A stretch of 64,000 nt of DNA, taken from positions 1,302,001-1,366,000 of the forward strand of contig JAMXDE010000010.1 in assembly GCA_026770025.1 (NCBI GenBank), given 5' to 3'. Origin of the DNA: Craspedostauros australis. Lineage: Eukaryota > Bacillariophyta > Bacillariophyceae > Mastogloiales > Achnanthaceae. How positions within the stretch are numbered: position 1 is the first letter of the stretch; each line of letters starts with the position of its first letter. Below, one piece after another: positions 43,296-52,573 of this stretch. A model generated the notes under the pieces. The model was not told the origin of the DNA. It made no database searches and was given only the letters and a program-made list of their open reading frames with translations. The translations under genes and the position numbers were made by a program.

Positions 43296-44705
43296 TCACA
43301 CGATGCTCCATTCGATCTCCTCTCCCGCCTTCAAAGGAGTCACCGTGTTCTCACCAAACTCGTACGTCTCCGGGACAGTCCACGACTTCTTCTTCAACGT
43401 CAAGGTGTGCGTGTTGCGAGCCAAACCGTAATGATCAGCACCGAACGAGCTGCAGAAGTCCTCCAGCCTGTCCAGCTTGCCCTCCTTCTCAAACACGCTC
43501 GCGTAGATCTCGATGCAGCAGTGCGCGGAAAACACTCCGGCGCATCCACATGCCGACTCCTTCGTCTCCGTCACGTGAGGAGCAGAGTCCGTGCCAAGGA
43601 AGAACTTGGGGTTGCCGCTGGTGGCTGCCTTCACCAGTGCGAGGCGGTGCACTTCCGCCTTGAGGATGGGGAGGCAGTAGAGATGGGGTCGGATGCCTCC
43701 AACGAGCATGTCTGAAGTGATGGAGGGTGTATGAGTGAGTGAGTGAGAGTGTCCGTGAGTGTGTATTGGAGTGTTGGTTGCGATGGTGGAAAGAGATGGG
43801 GTGGTGTGAGTCGCAGCTTGCAATGGTTTGCATACTACGCTGTGCCATAGTCGTGCCGACCGGTGGGATAGAATCATATGGGCAGTCCCAATACTTCAAC
43901 CATCCACAGAATCAACGGCAACCATTCCGTGGATCAATAGCAGCCACATCTGCAGCCACGGCCACAACCACAACCACAAGCACGACCACAAGCACGACCA
44001 CAGCCACGACCACAACCACTTACCATTCCTGTTGTAGATGAGATGATGGCATGTGATGCTCGCTTTCAGGTTGGAGGGTGCAGACATCACATACTCCACA
44101 GCCTCCCTCGTCGAAATGTGCTCCATCGTCATCTTGAGGGTAGGGAAGTCACGCACCAACGGCTTCATGATCTCCTCGATGAACACCGGCTCCCTCTCGA
44201 AGATGTCGGCATGGGTGACCTCCGAATGGATGCACAACATCATCCCCACCTTCTGCATCTCGGCCAGCACGGGATAGAGGTTGTTGACGTCCGTGACGCC
44301 GAAGTCCGAGTTGGTGGTTGCACCAGCTGGGTAGTACTTGCAACCGATGATGGTGGGGGTGCCATCGTCATTCTTGAGCTCGCTGGCTGTCTTGATATCT
44401 TCCGGCGATGTCTTGTCTGTGAGGTAGAGGGTCATGAAGGGTTGGAAGTTGCTCGTTGTTGTATCTGCATCTGCATCTGCATCAGTCGCAGTTGGCATGG
44501 ATGCCAAGATGCGTTGTTTGTATTCGAGAGCGAGCTTCGAGTTGACGACCGGCGGCTTGAGGTTTGGCATGCAGAGGCATCTTGAGAAACGCTTGGTTGC
44601 ATGGGTGAGGATGGAAGCGGTGGCAGGTCCATCACGGGTGTGGTGATGGAAGTCATCGGGGAACCTGATGGTGATGCGTTGTGGTGGTGTCGATGTTGAT
44701 GCCAT
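43296..44705 (-). CDS. pyrC: Dihydroorotase, PyrC type
   Basis: I read this as complement(join(43296..43711,44024..44705)), 365 aa. The GTAAGT donor and TTCAG acceptor are phase-matched and restore [22 protein letters not shown]. Start at 44705 (MASTSTPPQRIT). All zinc-site elements of the E. coli-type enzyme are visible: FHHHTRDG (His-x-His), IGCKYYPAGATTNS (carbamylated Lys), IHSEVTHADIFERE, MEHISTREAVEY and FLGTDSAPH (catalytic Asp). The enzyme interconverts carbamoyl aspartate and dihydroorotate in pyrimidine synthesis. It is a stand-alone bacterial-like form, not part of a CAD fusion. The intron contains an imperfect CCACAA/CACGAC repeat. It lies inside the histone cluster, transcribed like H1 and H2A. 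Confidence 0.95.
43955..44017. repeat. Imperfect tandem repeat in dihydroorotase intron
   Basis: Repeated CCACAA, CACAAG and CACGAC units next to the 5' splice site. It is present in a non-coding position only. Confidence 0.8.
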
Positions 44706-45291
44706 GGTGGTTGGAGTATGGTTTGATAATTGCCAGGATTGTTGCTGTCGTGGTTGTGAGTGTGGAGGCGATGATGGCAGAGTGATGATGATGGGGATGA
44801 GTGTGGTGGGAGCGTTCTGTTCTGTTGTGTTTCGTGAATTTGTTGAGGATGGTGTTGATGTGTGTGTTGGTGGATGCTTGGTTATCACGCGAGTGTGAAC
44901 AGTGTTCTGTTTGAGACACGAGATGGTGATGTGTCGAGGGACTGGATGTATTGCGTGAGTACGACAGGTATCTTTTGTTGTGTTGATTTCTTGTTTGAAT
45001 TGTTGGGCATGTGACTTCTGCAGCGTGCTGCTGTGGTGGCTGGGTTATAACAAGTGTCGGTACGAGTAAAATCATATGGAGAGTGTAGTTGTGTGAAGTG
45101 ATGAAAGTTAAGTCTATTGGGTGTATTGAGAGTGCTGTAAGGCCAATCTGCGTGTGTGCGTGGGTTGTCTACAATAATGGTTTGGAAGTGTCAGGACGAA
45201 CAAGAGTCGAAGGTGGAGAGTAGAGGGGCAATGTGCATTGATTCATGTTGTTGGTTGTCAGCTGGTAGTTTGGACGTGTGTGTGTGTGTGT
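44706..45291. other. Intergenic: dihydroorotase promoter and H2A 3' flank
   Basis: No gene is seen; GT-rich low-complexity sequence is common here. A run of GT dinucleotides lies just before the H2A 3' element. Confidence 0.5.
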
Positions 45292-45323
45292 CTTTGTGTG
45301 GTTGAGTAGGAACAAAAGTTCCT
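45292..45323 (-). terminator. Histone H2A 3'-end element: stem-loop plus downstream CAAAG
   Basis: On the sense (minus) strand the hairpin (45323-45308) lies 278 nt after the H2A stop, with ACTCAACCACA and CAAAG following at the same spacing as in the other histone genes. Confidence 0.88.
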
Positions 45324-45601
45324 TGTTTGTTTGTTGTTGTTTGTATGTTTTTGTTTTCTGTTTGTTTGTGTGTCTGCAATTGTCATGGAGTTGTGGGGAT
45401 GAGTGGTTGGACAGATGGATGTGATGCTGGTGGTGGTATCGGTGAAGTCATGCCACGCCATCTCATTGTAGAGTATGGTAGTGCATGGCCTTTCTCAACA
45501 CCACGCATCAGTGCAATCGCAGTTGCCATCAATCAATCTATCAGTCTCCCCATGTTTCTCTCCGTCGTTGTCCTTCAATTGAGAGCGTTGACATCCAGCG
45601 C

Positions 45602-45982
45602 TTATTTGCTGCTAGAAGACTTCTTTGGCAGAAGCACTGCGTGGATGTTGGGCAGCACACCACCGCTAGCAATGGTCACTCCTCCCAGCAGTCTGTTCAG
45701 CTCCTCATCGTTCTTCACGGCCAGAGTGATGTGACGCGGCACAATACGGCTCTTCTTGTTGTCACGGGCGGCGTTGCCTGCAAGCTCAAGAATCTCGGCG
45801 CAAAGGTACTCGAGAACGGCAGCAAGGTACACTGGGGCACCTGCTCCCATTCGTGTGGCGTACTTTCCTTGACGCAAGTATCGTCCGATACGACCGACTG
45901 GGAACTGAAGTCCTGCCTTGGCAGATGCGCTTGTGGCCTTCTTTTCGCCACGGCCTCCTTTTCCTTTTCCTGTTGTTGTCAT
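45602..45982 (-). CDS. H2A: Histone H2A
   Basis: 126 aa, single exon, started at 45982 ([10 protein letters not shown]). The histone fold is canonical: [81 protein letters not shown]. The acidic-patch residues (EYLCAE...NDEE) are kept. The tail ends KKSSSSK without an SQ-E-phi motif, so it is not an H2A.X form; nor does it look like H2A.Z. It is divergent from H2B across 1.35 kb and uses the shared 3' hairpin. Confidence 0.98.
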   Translation of the reverse strand: MTTTGKGKGGRGEKKATSASAKAGLQFPVGRIGRYLRQGKYATRMGAGAPVYLAAVLEYLCAEILELAGNAARDNKKSRIVPRHITLAVKNDEELNRLLGGVTIASGGVLPNIHAVLLPKKSSSSK

Positions 45983-46603
45983 TTGTTGAATGGGTGAGTG
46001 TGGGATGGAAGAGGAATGGCGATGGGTGTGAGAAGTCAGGGTGGAATGGTCGCCACAAGAGCGGTGCCAGTCATGGTCACTTTCGTTGCTCTCGCAGTTG
46101 TCATTTCGTCGCAAACAGAACACATTCGACACACACATGCATGTACGCACAGAATTCCAACTTCATCAACACTTACCAGACATGATTGATGTGTTTGTTT
46201 GTTGTTGTAGATTGGGTGAGTGTTTGTGAATTGGTTTGCTGTTGCAAATTGATGTTGTTTGGTTTTATGAACAGATCAGCACAGAGTTCGATGTCTCTGT
46301 TGTCGTGCTTGTTGCTGTTGTGGAGCGGAGTGGTGGGAGTGCAACAGAGTGAAGCGACCAAAAGGAAGAAACACACCGAACGAGAGATCACAAGAGAGGC
46401 GAAACAAGACAGAGAGACAACAAGGAGACAGAAACGTCAACAACAAACGGCAAACAGAAGCGCCCGTTCCCACACGCTCTCTTTGCCAAATTCGAAACGA
46501 GCGCGTCGTGATCAGTCAGGTCACGAATGAGAACAACAAAATCAGGGTCGATTGTTCGTGATTGAACAATATCACCCCCGTAATATATCATCATTCGGGG
46601 ATG

Positions 46604-46611
46604 GGCGCGCC
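46604..46611. promoter_or_regulatory. GGCGCGCC motif (H2A/H2B, copy 1)
   Basis: Palindrome in the H2A/H2B divergent region (GGGCGCGCCACTTTC). Confidence 0.45.
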
Positions 46612-46742
46612 ACTTTCTCACGTATATATCTACACATCACAGTACATCATTGTTTCTCCGATTCAAACCTGTCGACATCCGACCCCGCAATATTCCAGTC
46701 ACGCGCCACATCTCATCACCCCCTTTTGGAGCACTTCAGAAT

Positions 46743-46750
46743 GGCGCGCC
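46743..46750. promoter_or_regulatory. GGCGCGCC motif (H2A/H2B, copy 2)
   Basis: Second copy, 139 bases from the first (ATGGCGCGCCGATTC). Confidence 0.45.
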
Positions 46751-47336
46751 GATTCACAATTCGTTCATGTCGTTGGTGTCACTTGTTTGTGGCGGTCAAG
46801 TTCGAGACCGTGAGGCTGGACGCGACTGCGAACAGAGAAATTGAAACCAAAACGATCAACAACAACAGAACCAGGCCAAACCCACATCGAACAACAACAA
46901 GAGACACAGACAAGAAGCACGACACCAACAACAATCGTGCCGCTGAGATCATCATCATCATCTCCATCGTTATCACCATCTCTCCCACCAACAAACACAA
47001 CAAACACAACAAAACGCCTTCTTGGTACTCCATCGCATCCAAGTCTTTGCCTCCAACACAAACAAGTTCGTTTGTCCAAACATAAAACCGAATTGAACAA
47101 CTTTCAAATCAACAATCACCACCACCACCACTACAACCAAACAACTGACAAGGCAAGCAATGACACAAAGGAGCAATGCAAACATCAGCGATGCCCAATC
47201 CCCTTGGACAATCGATCGAAGCCCACTTGTGCACAACGCATGATGAATCAACGCCGTTTTCTCACATGTCCTTGTCATACTGTACTCCTCTTCCTTCTTC
47301 ATCCAATTTCACCACATTCACGTATAACACTTGCAG

Positions 47337-47690
47337 ATGGCCAAGACTCCCTCCAAGCAATCCGCCAAGACACCAAAGAAGGCATCCACCGGATCCTCCA
47401 AGTCCAAGAAGCGTACCGAGACATACTCGTCTTACATCTACAAGGTCCTCAAGCAGGTCCACCCAGATACTGGAATCTCCAAGAAGGGAATGTCCATCAT
47501 GAACTCCTTCATCAACGACATCTTCGAGCGTATCGCCACCGAGGCAGGAAAGCTCGCCACATACAACAAGAAGGCCACTTTGTCTTCACGAGAGATCCAG
47601 ACTGCCGTCCGCCTGATGCTTCCAGGAGAGTTGGCCAAGCACGCCGTCTCTGAGGGAACCAAGGCTGTGACCAAGTTCAGCTCCAGCTAA
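47337..47690 (+). CDS. H2B: Histone H2B, copy 1 (complete)
   Basis: 117 aa, single coding exon from the ATG at 47337. A Lys/Ser/Thr-rich tail ([16 protein letters not shown]) precedes the histone fold: [91 protein letters not shown]. The C-terminal lysine that is ubiquitinated in H2B (TKAVTKF) is present. The ATG directly follows CACTTGCAG, so transcription may include a 5' UTR intron. The gene is divergent from H2A, ends with the shared 3' element, and is duplicated in inverted orientation at 63710. Confidence 0.98.
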   Translation: MAKTPSKQSAKTPKKASTGSSKSKKRTETYSSYIYKVLKQVHPDTGISKKGMSIMNSFINDIFERIATEAGKLATYNKKATLSSREIQTAVRLMLPGELAKHAVSEGTKAVTKFSSS

Positions 47691-47975
47691 GCGCGTTACC
47701 GAAGCCATGCTGTATGATCGACTGAGACTTGGATGGTGCAAGGACGAGGTGGGTGTGAACCATGGAACCATGAAGTAGCAGTACACGATGAGAAGTGATG
47801 TGAATTCATCGAAGCTTGTCGTGTGGCTGTTGCGAATGGCATGTGTGCCATCCATCTTTGGACCAACAATACCAACCACAGGCATCAGCAACTGACCACT
47901 GCAGTCAACTTACGGCCAAAACGAAGACAAAACAACACGGAAACAAAACAACAAACACAAACAAACAAACAAACA

Positions 47976-48007
47976 AGGAACTTTTGTTCCTACTCAACCT
48001 CACAAAG
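47976..48007 (+). terminator. Histone H2B (copy 1) 3'-end element: stem-loop plus downstream CAAAG
   Basis: Hairpin 47976-47991, 285 nt after the stop, preceded by CAAA repeats and followed by ACTCAACCTCA and CAAAG (48003-48007). Confidence 0.9.
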
Positions 48008-48675
48008 CAACCAAACCAAACGCGTCAGACATGAATGGACGGCGCCTCAATCAGTCGTTCTATGTATGAAGCGATGAATGATGCATCAATCCAGTGACAC
48101 ACGAGAGAACTCGTTGTGCTCGTGCATCGCATCGCATCGACTGACTCATACCCTGCGCTTTGTATTGTCCGTGAACAATGCCATTGCTTGTAGCAACTTG
48201 TAACGGTAAGCCAACGACTTGGAGTCGGCGACAGTTGTTGCTTAGCCCCAGCGTGCCCTTTTGAATTCATCATCTTGCCAACCTCCCTTTCCTCCACACA
48301 CCACATGCCACTCCCCTACATCACAAGCAATCATCTCACAGCAGAAAAAACGTCGATAAACACGTTCCAACACACAGACACTCTGGCACGACTGGCATGT
48401 TCGTGCAACTACCAATACAGAGCACCATCACAACTGCGCTCTCCATTCCCTATAGAAATACAACCAACCTCGTTAAAGTCAAACTCAGCAGCGATACCCT
48501 CTCCTCTACTAGCACACCACATCATACACGCACACACGCACTCTCCCTCTCTCCAGAGAAAGCACATTCTACAAACGTTTACTCCGCTCTAATCTGCTTC
48601 CCTTTGCTCTGCTCTGAGTGTATTGCACCAACATCCATCCTCACAACCAAATGGTTAGCATTCAGCGTTCAACGT
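48008..48675. other. Duplicated spacer between H2B and the UBE2J pseudogene
   Basis: No gene; this is the convergent spacer of the inverted duplication. It includes a segment with complementary GCAAC/GTTGC ends (48190-48242) that is preserved in both copies but does not form a tRNA. Confidence 0.6.
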
Positions 48676-49058
48676 TCATTGCCCATCCTTCTTCTCCTCC
48701 GCTTCAACCACTGAACCTTCAACTTTGACTTCATCTCCATCTTCCTGCTTCGATTTCGATTTCGCCGCCTTCCGCTTCGCTCGCTTCTTCGCATTCCGTT
48801 TCCTCCGCCGTTCTATCTCGGCAGCTGATAGCTCAACCTTGCTGTCATCATTCTCTGCCGTCCCACTCTCCGTCTCTGCCTCTCCTTCTGCCTTGGTTCC
48901 CGATTGCTCCGAAATCCCACTTTCATTTCCGTTGCTACTGCTGCTGTTGGTGAATTTCTTGTGATCGGCTGCTGATGTGGTCATGCCACCCGTCGTGAGC
49001 TCTTTCCGACGACATGAAGGGATTGGATGCCCTTGATGATGATGGCGACGACGTCCCA
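48676..49058 (-). pseudogene. Truncated, frameshifted copy of the UBE2J-like gene
   Basis: This is the 3' part of the gene at 61839, in opposite orientation. The alignment starts in the GTIIKGIQSFMSSEEL region. Single-base insertions (TCC to TCCC; GGAAGAG to GGAAAGAG) shift the frame, and about 210 bp after the KKF codons are missing. The charged C-terminal tail is kept in frame (KVELSAAEIERRRKRNAKK ... EEKKDG) with a 21-bp expansion. The catalytic domain is absent, so it cannot encode an active enzyme. Its 5' end stops abruptly about 90 bp from the sulfotransferase stop, marking the duplication breakpoint. Confidence 0.88.
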
Positions 49059-49146
49059 AGTTGAATTGCGAGGTTAGATCTTGTTGTAGAGCAGATTATG
49101 AGCTTGATTTCCGCGGTTGTCATGACGCATGCTCTTCGTGTGGCCA

Positions 49147-50052
49147 TCAATCGAACTTCGCAGATTGAAAGAATGGGCCAGAGTTGTGCTTCTTCCAACA
49201 GGGCCGATTGACTTGGACATGCTTCGTGATTTGTTCCACGATATCATCATGAGTGATGTCCACATCGATGAGGACATGCGTGCGGTGATCGCGGACAAAT
49301 GATCTGACCGTCTGCAGATGCGATTGATGAAACCATAGCAGGAAGTCGTTGAGACTAAGGCGGTCGGTGGAATTGGAATCCGCAGCATGCCGCTTGTATT
49401 CGCGACGTATCCGCCGTCCCATGTCCAACCATCCGAGGACAGACGATGCCCAGCCTTGCGGATCACGATGATTGAGGATCCAGATGGCGTTCGGTGCTGC
49501 CTGATGCAACGCCTCGAGATGATAATATTGCGGGAGGAAGTATCCTCCGTCCATGGTCTCTCCATCCATCTGCGCGTGGACTTCGATCCCATCTCCAACG
49601 CCCGAGAGTATGGGCTGACCTGATGCTAGATTCTGTCGCATCTTCTCGCTCATTTGGAAGGGCATGTGCGAAGCTTCATTGTGAAGATCGGAACACGGAT
49701 ATTCTGTCTTGTTGGATCCGCAGCAGCAGTAATGCGATGTGTGGTATTCTGAACAATGGAAGAGATTGTACAGACTCGTGGTTCCTGCCTTTGGAAGGCC
49801 CACGACCACAGCGATCAAGTGCTCATCTGTTCGATGCGGATCTTGCTGCGGATCTTGCTGCTGCTGATTCATATCCTTCGTGTTGGCGCCATCAGTCTCC
49901 ACCGTCTCAGAGAGGTTGGACCATGACATCATCACATGTGTCAACGCGATGATGATGAGACCAATCGCAACCAGCAAAGCCCGCTTCCATTTCCCACATA
50001 TGATGCATACTGTTGGAACGTCACCTGCTTGTCTTCTTCTGATCCCAACCAT
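49147..50052 (-). CDS. Type II membrane sulfotransferase
   Basis: This is a single exon of 301 aa. A short basic cytosolic N-terminus is followed by one membrane anchor (ALLVAIGLIIIALTHVMM, residues ~25-43) and a Gln/Asp-rich stem, the topology of Golgi sulfotransferases. The 5'-phosphosulfate-binding loop is IAVVVGLPKAGTTSLYNLF, and the 3'-phosphate-binding region is NAIWILNHRDPQGWASSVLGW. The middle contains a Cys-rich segment (HYCCCGSNKTEYPCSD). The enzyme should move sulfate from PAPS to a glycan or other luminal acceptor. The acceptor cannot be told from sequence. The fold's C-terminal region looks short, but the stop is clean. Confidence 0.85.
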   Translation of the reverse strand: MVGIRRRQAGDVPTVCIICGKWKRALLVAIGLIIIALTHVMMSWSNLSETVETDGANTKDMNQQQQDPQQDPHRTDEHLIAVVVGLPKAGTTSLYNLFHCSEYHTSHYCCCGSNKTEYPCSDLHNEASHMPFQMSEKMRQNLASGQPILSGVGDGIEVHAQMDGETMDGGYFLPQYYHLEALHQAAPNAIWILNHRDPQGWASSVLGWLDMGRRIRREYKRHAADSNSTDRLSLNDFLLWFHQSHLQTVRSFVRDHRTHVLIDVDITHDDIVEQITKHVQVNRPCWKKHNSGPFFQSAKFD

Positions 50053-50527
50053 CTCATTGAATCATGTTCCATTGCATTGCATTGCGTTGAGTCGAGTTGA
50101 GTTGAGTTGCATTCGACTTGTCGTCCATGGTTCGGAACACGTCGTTGTTTTGCCGATTTCGTTGTAAAAAGATATGTTCCAAACAAAGATATATACACAT
50201 ATTACCGCGAGTCCTATTTGGATCTGTGGTGAAATAAAAACTACAAACATATTGTGTGGAAACAATATTTACGTAAATACAATATTTACCGCAAACCCAT
50301 CGTCGAAACAACGACCACCAACCAATCGATTCTGCGCTCATCGAATCAATCACACAAAACAAAAGGAACAGATCAAACAACGCACACAAGCGCGATAATA
50401 CCAGTGCCAGATCTGTATCAGCCTTGTATCTGCGCACATACGGACAATCAAGCCAAGCAAAGAAAATCCAAGACAAGACAAGCCAAGATAAGACAAGCCA
50501 TCAATCAATACGCGTACGAATCCAACG
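50053..50527. other. Divergent intergenic region
   Basis: This lies between the sulfotransferase (minus) and GPKOW (plus) starts. It contains short direct repeats (gcattgcattgcattgcg; gttgagttgagttg) near 50070-50110. No gene is seen. Confidence 0.5.
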
Positions 50528-52252
50528 ATGGGGAGCAGCGACAAGAAGCTCAGCTTCGCTCTGGGCGGAAAGAAGAAGAAGAAAAAGAGCAAGTCGTCCT
50601 CATCGAAGTCGTCGTCTCACCCGTCTTCCAAAGCAACAGGATCAGCATCGTCGTCATCGGCGTTGAAGGATGACTTTGGAGCTGCTGAGCTGAAACGATC
50701 CATCGAAGTGGAGGAGATCAACGCCGATCTGCCAAAGGCACCTCTCGTGATCCCATTGCAGCAGGATTCGCGATTATCGCTTCAGGAGCAGGCCGATGGT
50801 GAGAATGCAGGTGGCAACGACGCTGATGCAACTGCCGATGCCGATAACAAGGATCCTCAATCCAAACTGAAGGACGATGACCTCGCGGCCATTCAGGCGC
50901 TGAAGGATGATGCCTCCAACAAAAAGCGATCCAAGAAGGCTGACGATGTCAACGACGATCTCATCATCCAGGCCAAGAAGGACAAGTTCCAGCGCAACAA
51001 GAGCAATGACAAGGATTCCGACAAGGCGCAGCTGGACAATGAGCTCAACAAGCTGTCTTCGGAGCTGGACGTCGAGTCCGACGCCTACCGCAGGGTTCCC
51101 ATTCGCGATTTCGGAGCAGCTCTGCTGAGAGGCATGGGCTGGGCCGGGCAGGACGATTCCAAGGGTAAATCGGACACGAACGACGCGCCCATGCAAATGC
51201 CACGCCCATCACGTTTGGGGCTGGGTGCCATACCGAAGCTCATGGAGTCAGACGCGCCGCAGACTCATTCTCGCAGGCCGCGTCGGCAGGATCAGGCCGA
51301 GAAGGAGCGACGTCTCAAGGAGCAGCAGAAGGAATTCCAGCGTCAGAAGGAGCAGCAAGTACTCATGGATAAGCAGAAGACGATGCAAATCGGCAGTATC
51401 GTGTGGGTGTCGTTAAGCAGCAACGGCAGCAGCAGCAGTCGAAAGAACCAACACCGACGACGTGCCATGATGAAGAAATTGCAGGGCGTGCCAGGATTGA
51501 ACATGGTCCTCGTGCAATTTGAAGACGAAAGCGAAGCAGAGACAGTCAAGAAGGGGACGATCGAATTGGTGGAGCGCCGCGATCTCAATCAAGATCCATT
51601 CCGCGAGGCGGAACCAGCTGCCGTCAAGGATTCCAAACCTGATTCTGAAGACAAGAAAGGCAAAAGCAAACACGATCGCGATGATGAGGACAGGTCGTCG
51701 CGCGACGATCGCCGTTCCAGGCACAAACGTCGACGAGACGATAATGACGACAACGATGAGGATGATCACAACGACCGTCATCGCCGTTCGAGATCGGCAT
51801 CGCATGACGATCGTCGCGAAAAGAAACGTGATCGCAAATCCACCGACTCAAAGAAGCGCCGTGACGAACCGTCCAGCAGCAACGCTCAATCCTGGCTCAT
51901 CACGAATATTCGCGTGCGTGTGATCAGCAAGAAGTTCGGCAGCTCGCATTATAAACAGAAGGGCGTCGTGATGGACATCCCGCACAGCGGCAAGGCGACG
52001 TTGCGGATGGACCATAACGGCGACGTGATTTCTGCGTCGGAACGGCATTTGGAAACGGCGCTGCCCAAAGCTGGTGGCAATGCCGTCATTCTGATGGGCA
52101 GGAATAAGTTTGGCAAGGGGAAGTTGTTGGAGCGCGATTCCAAGAGATGCAAAGGAGCCGTTCAGCTGTTCGATGACATGTCCATCGTCAATGCGTCGCT
52201 CGATGACCTCGCCGAGTGGTGCGGTCCGTTGGACGATGATCTGATGGAGTAG
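50528..52252 (+). CDS. GPKOW: GPKOW/Spp2-type G-patch and KOW splicing factor
   Basis: This is a single exon of 574 aa. A Lys/Ser-rich start is followed by a long charged linker. A Spp2-type G-patch lies near residue 190 (YRRVPIRDFGAALLRGMGW). A first KOW-like segment follows (IGSIVWVSL ... GVPGLNMVLVQFEDE), then an RS/Asp-Arg-rich stretch (DDRRSRHKRRRDDND), and a second KOW region (WLITNIRVRVISKKFGSSHYKQKGVVMDI ... VILMGRNKFGKGKLLERD). This order is that of GPKOW/Spp2, which activates the helicase PRP2/DHX16 during spliceosome activation. Nuclear location is expected. An AATAAA at 52360-52365 follows the stop by about 108 bases. Confidence 0.92.
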   Translation: MGSSDKKLSFALGGKKKKKKSKSSSSKSSSHPSSKATGSASSSSALKDDFGAAELKRSIEVEEINADLPKAPLVIPLQQDSRLSLQEQADGENAGGNDADATADADNKDPQSKLKDDDLAAIQALKDDASNKKRSKKADDVNDDLIIQAKKDKFQRNKSNDKDSDKAQLDNELNKLSSELDVESDAYRRVPIRDFGAALLRGMGWAGQDDSKGKSDTNDAPMQMPRPSRLGLGAIPKLMESDAPQTHSRRPRRQDQAEKERRLKEQQKEFQRQKEQQVLMDKQKTMQIGSIVWVSLSSNGSSSSRKNQHRRRAMMKKLQGVPGLNMVLVQFEDESEAETVKKGTIELVERRDLNQDPFREAEPAAVKDSKPDSEDKKGKSKHDRDDEDRSSRDDRRSRHKRRRDDNDDNDEDDHNDRHRRSRSASHDDRREKKRDRKSTDSKKRRDEPSSSNAQSWLITNIRVRVISKKFGSSHYKQKGVVMDIPHSGKATLRMDHNGDVISASERHLETALPKAGGNAVILMGRNKFGKGKLLERDSKRCKGAVQLFDDMSIVNASLDDLAEWCGPLDDDLME

Positions 52253-52573
52253 CATCCTTGCTCGTTTCAGTGTCCGCTTGCATGGCGTATCACTGCAGTA
52301 CTGATACCATCTCCATGGACACGAACAGGTGAGAGTAAACAAGCAGAAAGCACTCCGACAATAAAATAGCTGATCAAGCACTTGACTCACCAACGAAGTA
52401 TAACACCGTTAGCACCGAAATCCGATGAACATTTCCATCAAACAACAACAACAACAGCAACAACAACAAAAGTGCTCCACCAGCGTGCACTCTACTATGC
52501 GCCTTTTTGCTCTACAGTTTTACTCATGCTACTCACGAGAAGCGCTCTTACGTTACAATGCCCCAGCCCAACT
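52253..52573. other. Convergent intergenic region
   Basis: This holds the 3' UTRs of GPKOW and the chromodomain gene, with an AATAAA at 52360 and a CAA-repeat tract near 52440-52470. No gene is seen. Confidence 0.5.

Larger units (their letters stand above)
45983..47336. promoter_or_regulatory. Bidirectional H2A/H2B promoter region
   Basis: This is 1.35 kb between divergent starts. It carries two GGCGCGCC motifs (46604-46611, 46743-46750). A pyrimidine-rich tract ending in CACTTGCAG abuts the H2B ATG exactly, suggesting a 5' UTR intron in H2B. Open frames within it are A/C-rich and not gene-like. Confidence 0.55.
47400..49058. repeat. Inverted duplication, left arm (H2B plus 3' part of UBE2J-like gene)
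   Basis: This matches the reverse complement of 62143-64000. The H2B coding part differs at four synonymous sites in 291 nt. The first ~300 nt after H2B is roughly 95% identical by eye and the remaining spacer roughly 90%. The UBE2J part has a deletion of about 210 bp and single-base insertions. The duplication probably continues left of 47400, because the other arm leaves the window there. Confidence 0.9.

Noticed and set aside
48175-48250. Hairpin-like segment GCAAC...GTTGC, present in both duplication arms
   Set aside because: Its conservation is explained by the duplication; it lacks tRNA or snRNA features.
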